Assembly: GCA_024681215.1 (NCBI GenBank)
Contig: JAILBG010000086.1
Span: 1-7,418 of the forward strand
DNA length: 7,418 nt
Origin: RUG563 sp024681215
GTDB lineage: Bacteria; Bacillota; Clostridia; Christensenellales; Aristaeellaceae
Direction: 5' to 3'
Positions 1-4,500 of the stretch are shown one piece after another (within the stretch, counting starts at the first letter, position 1; each line of letters starts with the position of its first letter). Both the position numbers and the translations under genes were made by a program. The notes under the pieces are model-generated. The model saw nothing but the letters and a program-made list of their open reading frames with translations, ran no database searches and was not told where the DNA came from.

Positions 1-1048
1 CCACTTCGACGCCCTTGAGCACGCTGCCGGTGTAGCCGGTGTCATAGTAAGCGCCGTAGTAGTTCTGCAGGGACTTGTAGTTGCCTTCTTCGGCCAGGGT
101 CACGCCGCTGCCCCAAGGATAGGGAACGAAGCCCCAATCCAAGCCGTTGCTGTTCAGGCCGCCCATCTGCCAGCCGGCGCGGTGGGTCATGGCTACTTCG
201 ACGCCCTGGTCAAAGGTTGCGGCGGGGGTGCTCCAGTATTCGGGATCGCCGTTTTCATCGCGGTTCACGGGACGCACGCAGCCCGCGGCGATCAGCTTTT
301 CGAGCAGCTCGAAGGTTTCGATGTATTCATCGCTGAGCAGGCCCAGGGTGAAGTCGGGATACACGGCCATCACGCCGCCGTTGGCGGGAGGCGCGAAGAT
401 TCCCCAGTAGTTGGGATCGATGAAGAAGGCGTAGGTGCCTTCGGGCAGCTTGCTCTGCAGTTCTACCATATAATCATAGAAGGATTCATAATCCCACTTG
501 CCCATGGCGAACATTTCGCCGGGATCGTATTCCATGCCGGCTTCCGCGATCATGGCGCGGTTGAACACCAGGCCTTCAGGGCCGGGGAAACCAGTGATGA
601 AGCCGTAGCGGGCGCCGCCGGACAGGCTGGCGTCCTTGAACGCCACGGGCAGATCCATTTCTTCCAGAGCGGGAGAAATATCAGCCAGCGCGTCGTTGGC
701 AGCCAGGTTCATCACCCACATGGAGGACAGGTTGTTGGTCACGTGCCAGGCGGGAGCGCCGCCGGATACGGACAGGATCCACTCGGCGGGCATATCGTCC
801 CACTCGGAGGTGGAGGTGTAGAATTCAAAGTCGCAGTTGTAAGCGGCCTTCAGCGCCTCATACCGAGGCAGCCATTCGGCCTTGTCCACGTCGGACACGT
901 CTTCGGCGTAGGGGTTCACGGCGTCCCACATACGGAGCTTCACCGTATTGCCCTGCAGATCGTAGCCCTTGTCGTTCACCGCAAGCGCGGTGGAAGCAAG
1001 GCACACGGTCATGATCAGAGCCAGCATCACGGATACCAGTTTCTTCAT
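1..1048 (-). CDS. Extracellular solute-binding protein (ABC transporter, family 1), 3' end outside window
   Basis: This is the ligand-capturing subunit of an ABC importer, probably for a carbohydrate; it would act outside the membrane and hand ligand to a permease pair not present here. The frame is open from ATG at 1048 to the window edge (349 residues; family members are usually 400-550, so the C-terminal part is missing). Residues 1-23 are a Sec signal peptide (KK, hydrophobic core, A-L-A before V24). After it come a first strand V-K-L-R-M-W-D (36-42), the S-G-G-A-P-A-W segment (95-101, the family's 'G-x-x-P-D' position), R-Y-G-F...G-L-V-F-N-R (147-164) followed by A-E-A-G-M (168-172) and W-D-Y-E-S-F (185-190), and A-M-T-H-R-A-G-W (286-293), all in the order typical of SBP_bac_1. 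The start is supported by GAAGGAGG just upstream. C16 sits in M-T-V-C, not a good lipobox. The specific sugar cannot be told. Confidence 0.9.
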   Translation of the reverse strand, partial: MKKLVSVMLALIMTVCLASTALAVNDKGYDLQGNTVKLRMWDAVNPYAEDVSDVDKAEWLPRYEALKAAYNCDFEFYTSTSEWDDMPAEWILSVSGGAPAWHVTNNLSSMWVMNLAANDALADISPALEEMDLPVAFKDASLSGGARYGFITGFPGPEGLVFNRAMIAEAGMEYDPGEMFAMGKWDYESFYDYMVELQSKLPEGTYAFFIDPNYWGIFAPPANGGVMAVYPDFTLGLLSDEYIETFELLEKLIAAGCVRPVNRDENGDPEYWSTPAATFDQGVEVAMTHRAGWQMGGLNSNGLDWGFVPYPWGSGVTLAEEGNYKSLQNYYGAYYDTGYTGSVLKGVEV

Positions 1049-1051
1049 GTT

Positions 1052-1064
1052 TCAGGTCCTCCTT
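1052..1064 (-). promoter_or_regulatory. Ribosome binding site of the solute-binding protein gene
   Basis: Read on the minus strand, GAAGGAGG lies a normal distance (about 9 nt) before the ATG at 1048. It decides this start over a shadow ATG about 20 bases further upstream in another frame. Confidence 0.85.
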
Positions 1065-1077
1065 CATTTTTATATAT

Positions 1078-1097
1078 TTAGGCTGTTCTCAGCCTAA
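1078..1097 (-). promoter_or_regulatory. Stem-loop / inverted repeat in the leader of the solute-binding protein gene
   Basis: Arms TTAGGCTG and CAGCCTAA form a perfect 8-bp stem around a 4-base loop. It lies about 30 bases before the start codon, inside the predicted roughly 137-nt 5' leader and just ahead of an AT-rich stretch and the ribosome binding site. There is no T-tract on either strand, so it is not a standard terminator. It could be an mRNA-stability or translation-control hairpin, or a dimeric repressor operator. The structure is seen; the role is inferred. Confidence 0.6.
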
Positions 1098-1192
1098 GGC
1101 ACGTAAGATAAAACAATAAACACTGCTGTACAGATCCGCCGAATGATCCTTCCAGCGCTTCGTGGCATATGCGTTCGTCTCTTGTCTTCCAC

Positions 1193-1221
1193 ATATTAGC
1201 ATCTTTCAGTTCCTTTGTCAA
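1193..1221 (-). promoter_or_regulatory. Promoter for the solute-binding protein gene
   Basis: On the minus strand a perfect -35 TTGACA (1216-1221) is followed after 17 bp by TAATAT (1193-1198; 4 of 6 to consensus), with an extended -10 TGC directly before it. Transcription would start near 1186, giving a leader of about 137 nt. It is the only good sigma-A-like match found upstream of this gene. Confidence 0.7.
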
Positions 1222-1231
1222 TTGGTTGTCA
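1215..1231. repeat. Direct repeat TTGTCA-N5-TTGTCA over the -35 box
   Basis: Two identical TTGTCA hexamers (1215-1220 and 1226-1231) are 11 bp apart, one helical turn. The first overlaps the -35 of the minus-strand promoter. Such spacing is common for tandem binding by response regulators, but a 6-base repeat can arise by chance and part of it is the -35 itself. Confidence 0.35.
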
Positions 1232-1275
1232 TATTTTTTTATTCGGGCATTCCGGGACTAAACGGCTCCAAAACT

Positions 1276-1287
1276 TTCGGACCCGAA
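1276..1287. promoter_or_regulatory. Short dyad, possible operator
   Basis: TTCGG-AC-CCGAA is a perfect 5+5 inverted repeat ending 9 bp before the -35 of the plus-strand promoter. The 2-base gap is too small for an RNA hairpin, so if functional it is a protein site in DNA. No regulator family is recognised. Confidence 0.3.
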
Positions 1288-1296
1288 CAATAACTG

Positions 1297-1325
1297 TAGA
1301 CAGCTTTCGCCTTTCATGATATAAT
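1297..1325 (+). promoter_or_regulatory. Promoter for the giant surface protein gene
   Basis: TAGACA (1297-1302; 5 of 6 to TTGACA), a 17-bp spacer and a perfect TATAAT (1320-1325), preceded by TG in the extended -10 position (1317-1318). The start point would be near 1332, leaving a leader of about 100 nt. This is a strong constitutive-looking sigma-A promoter. Confidence 0.8.
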
Positions 1326-1397
1326 ATGTAAAAAGAGTTTTTCATTTTTCGATCGCAGCAGAATAAAGAGGAAGAAAACATCGCGGAAACCGATCTA

Positions 1398-1411
1398 AAG
1401 CCATTCGGCTT
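1398..1411 (+). promoter_or_regulatory. Small hairpin in the leader of the surface protein gene
   Basis: AAGCC and GGCTT pair around the loop ATTC, ten bases before the Shine-Dalgarno sequence. Five base pairs is weak; it may modestly affect ribosome access. No riboswitch-like structure is visible in the rest of the roughly 100-nt leader. Confidence 0.3.
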
Positions 1412-1421
1412 ACAATAAAAA

Positions 1422-1427
1422 AGGAGG
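1422..1427 (+). promoter_or_regulatory. Ribosome binding site of the surface protein gene
   Basis: AGGAGG lies 7 nt before the ATG at 1435. A second ATG at 1441 (codon 3) would have a 13-nt spacer, so 1435 is preferred. Confidence 0.9.
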
Positions 1428-1434
1428 GAAAAAC

Positions 1435-1509
1435 ATGCGTATGAAACGATGGATGGCGCTGCTGCTGGCGGCTGTGATGCTGCTGTCGGCGCTGCCCGGC
1501 GCGCTGGCC
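1435..1509 (+). other. Signal peptide of the surface protein (residues 1-25)
   Basis: A positive start (M-R-M-K-R), a hydrophobic core of Leu/Ala/Met/Val and a G-A-L-A cleavage site before V26-D27. There is no Cys after the core, so signal peptidase I is expected. Confidence 0.85.
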
Positions 1510-4500
1510 GTGGATAACGGCGATGTGAAGATCAGCGGCAGCTGTCCCAGCGAGGACGCCAAGATGCGCAACAACGGCCACCACTTCTACTTTGCCGAGG
1601 TGGACGAGCCCCGCTGCATCGAAAGCGGCACCGTGTGGTGGTTCTGCACCTACTGCGGCGATGAATACGAAGAAACCCTGCCCGCCCTGGGCCACGATTT
1701 CAGGAACGACTGGAGCGTCACGTACGAGGCTTCCTGCGATTCGGACGGGATGCAGATCCGCTTCTGCCATCGCTGCCAGCAGGAGGAGGTCCGCAGCATT
1801 CCGGCCCTGGGTCATTCATGGCAGGAGCGGACCATCCGACGGGTGGAACCCACCTGCACCGAGGACGGCTACCGGGAATACACCCGCCAGTGCACCCGGT
1901 GCGGCATGTACGACGGCGCGTCGGCCGTCGGCACCACCACCTCCCAGCGTCAGACGCTGCCTGCCCTGGGCCACGATTGGGGCCCCTGGAAGGTGGAATA
2001 CCCCGGCACCTGCACTGAAAAGGGCATGAACGTGCGCAAATGCAATCGCTGCGGGAAGGAGGAATACGTTTATTCCGATTACAGCGATCATCAATGGGGC
2101 CCCTGGAAGGTGGAATACCCCGGCACCTGCCTTGAAAAGGGCATGAATGTGCGCAAATGCGCCCTCTGCGGCAAGGAGGAATACGTTTACTCCGATTACG
2201 GCGACCACGAATGGGGCGAATGGGAGGTAGTCACCCCCGCGGGCCCCGGCGCGCCGGGACTGGAGAAGCGCGTCTGCAAAAACACGCCCAACCACGTGGA
2301 GCAGCGGGAGATTCCCCCGCTTCCGAAGGCCCAGTATGTGCTCAAGGGCGTAGAAAAGACTTATTACGGCAGTATTTTGGATTCTCTTGGCGGATGGTAT
2401 CCGGATATCTATAGCAGCGGAGCTTTCCATATCATCTGGGAAGACGCCGAGCCCATCCTGCATAAAGAGTATTACGCGGCAACGGGTCCTTTCTATAAGG
2501 ACAGCGGTCATGACACATTGCTGACGGACGAACCCGTGGCCGGAGAAACCTACTACTTCGCGATTACCGTTTACAACGATATCTCCAGGGAAGATCATTC
2601 CATTGATTTCTCCCAGGTCAATTCTGATCTGGTAAACGTGACGATACAGGGCTTCGACGTCACGTATCTGTGGTTTGAAGCTGACACAACCGACGAATTC
2701 GCTGATGCATGCACCCTGCACTTCTCCGCAGCCTGCCTGGGCAAACCGGAGCTGACCCTCACCTGGCAGTTTGACGGCGACGGGGACACCAATCAATACG
2801 ACCGGGATGAATTCCTGCCCCAGGAAATCGTGGGTGCCTGGCACGCGATCAAAAACACCGGCAGCGTGGATCTGACCGTGGGCTGGCACGTGGAATTTGG
2901 CGATGGCTACGCCTTCACCGCAGGGCCTGAGCATTACTTTGGTCTGGCGGCCGGCAAGGATTACGGCACCGGCTGTGGCGGCAAAACGGTGGGCGAGCAC
3001 ATTGACCCCGGCACCGCCACGGAAACGCTGCTGGGCACCAGCACCATCACCTTCTGGTATATCGGCTATGATCGGGCCACCGGCGAAAAGCTCTGCGAAT
3101 CCAACCACATCACCCGCGTTTGGAAGGTGCGCAAGGCCGAAGAGCCCAACGGCGTCGTCGGCATTTCCAAGATCGACGCGGACAACAAATGGCCGCTGTT
3201 CGGCGCGTTCTTCCAGGTGTACGACGATGAAGATGCGATCATAGCGGAATGGGAATCTCAGGACAGCCCGTTCTTCATCGACGGCCTGAAAACCGGCTGT
3301 GAATATACCCTGGTGGAGACCAAAGCGCCTGATGGTTACACCTTGGCCCTGCCCATGACCTTCACCATCGACGCATCCGGCGCCATCGCCACCGGCGGCG
3401 GCGACAGCATTCCCGCCTCCTTCACTTCCGCGCCCGTCCTGACGGTGGAGAACCGCCAAACCCAGGTCAGCGTGGCCAAGCAGGACGCGGATACGGGAGA
3501 GCTGCTGTCCGGCGCGAAGCTGCAGATCATCGATGAGACCGGCGCGGTGGTGGAGGAATGGGAAAGCACCGACGGCGTGCACAGCGTCTTCGGCCTGCGC
3601 ACCGGCCGTCAATACACCCTGGCGGAGGCCGCCGCGCCCGCGGGCTATGACGCGGCCCCCAGCGCAACCTTCACCATCGACGAAACCGGCAAGGTGACCA
3701 CCACGGGCGATGTGACCGAGGATTCCACCGGCGTTCCGGTGCTTGTGGTCAAGGATCACCGCGCCGCCGGCACCCCCGACGAGGAAAAGGCCGAGCTGAC
3801 GCTCACCTACGTTGGCGTGAGCCCGGACAAGGAAGTCTACGATCCCGACGATATCCTGATCATCTACTATGAAGTGGAAAACACAGGCAATGTACCGCTG
3901 AAAGTTGATTTATGGGCGGATGATTACCCGGATGGAAAAGCATTTACAGGATTGATGCCGGAAACAGTCCTTCAGCCGGGTGAAAAACTTCAAACCGCCA
4001 GGGCGCAAGATACAGCAAAGCAGTATGTCAAACCCGGCACCGCCACGGCAGAATTGCTGGGTATCGACGAGGTCACCGCGTATGCCTATGGCTATGACCC
4101 GGACAATTATACACATGGCAATTCCTCTGCGGCCCTGTGCAAGTCCAACGAAGTCACCAACGAATTCAAAGTGGGCGGCGGAACGAACGGCGATCCTGGC
4201 GGGACTCCCGACGAGGAAAAGGCCGAATTGACCGTGTATCTGGAGGCCCAGGATTACGACACCCATGCGCCCAAAACCCAGTTCCAGGATGGGGAATCAT
4301 ACTTCTTTTACGGCATCGTGGAAAACACCGGCAATGTGCCGCTGGAGCTGTATGATTTCGACGTGTATTACAGCAGCGGCTTCAGCGAAGCGGGCAGAAA
4401 TATCGAAGGCCAGCGCGCTGTGCTGCAGCCCGGTGAAAAAACCGCCTATGTAGGCGGGTCCTATTGGTTCATCAGCGCCGGCGGCAAGATCAGCGCCAGC

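Noticed and set aside
182..1081. Plus-strand frame of 299 codons
   Set aside because: It is antisense to the solute-binding protein gene, which has a signal peptide, ribosome binding site and family motifs; the plus-strand product is low-complexity G/H/V.
1234..1240. Run of seven T as a terminator
   Set aside because: No GC-rich stem precedes it, and it lies between two divergent promoters where no terminator is needed.
1049..1434. Riboswitch or small RNA gene in the intergenic region
   Set aside because: Only short isolated stems are visible, without multi-helix architecture or conserved motifs.
1441..1443. Alternative start at codon 3 of the surface protein
   Set aside because: The spacing to AGGAGG would be 13 nt, against 7 nt for the ATG at 1435.
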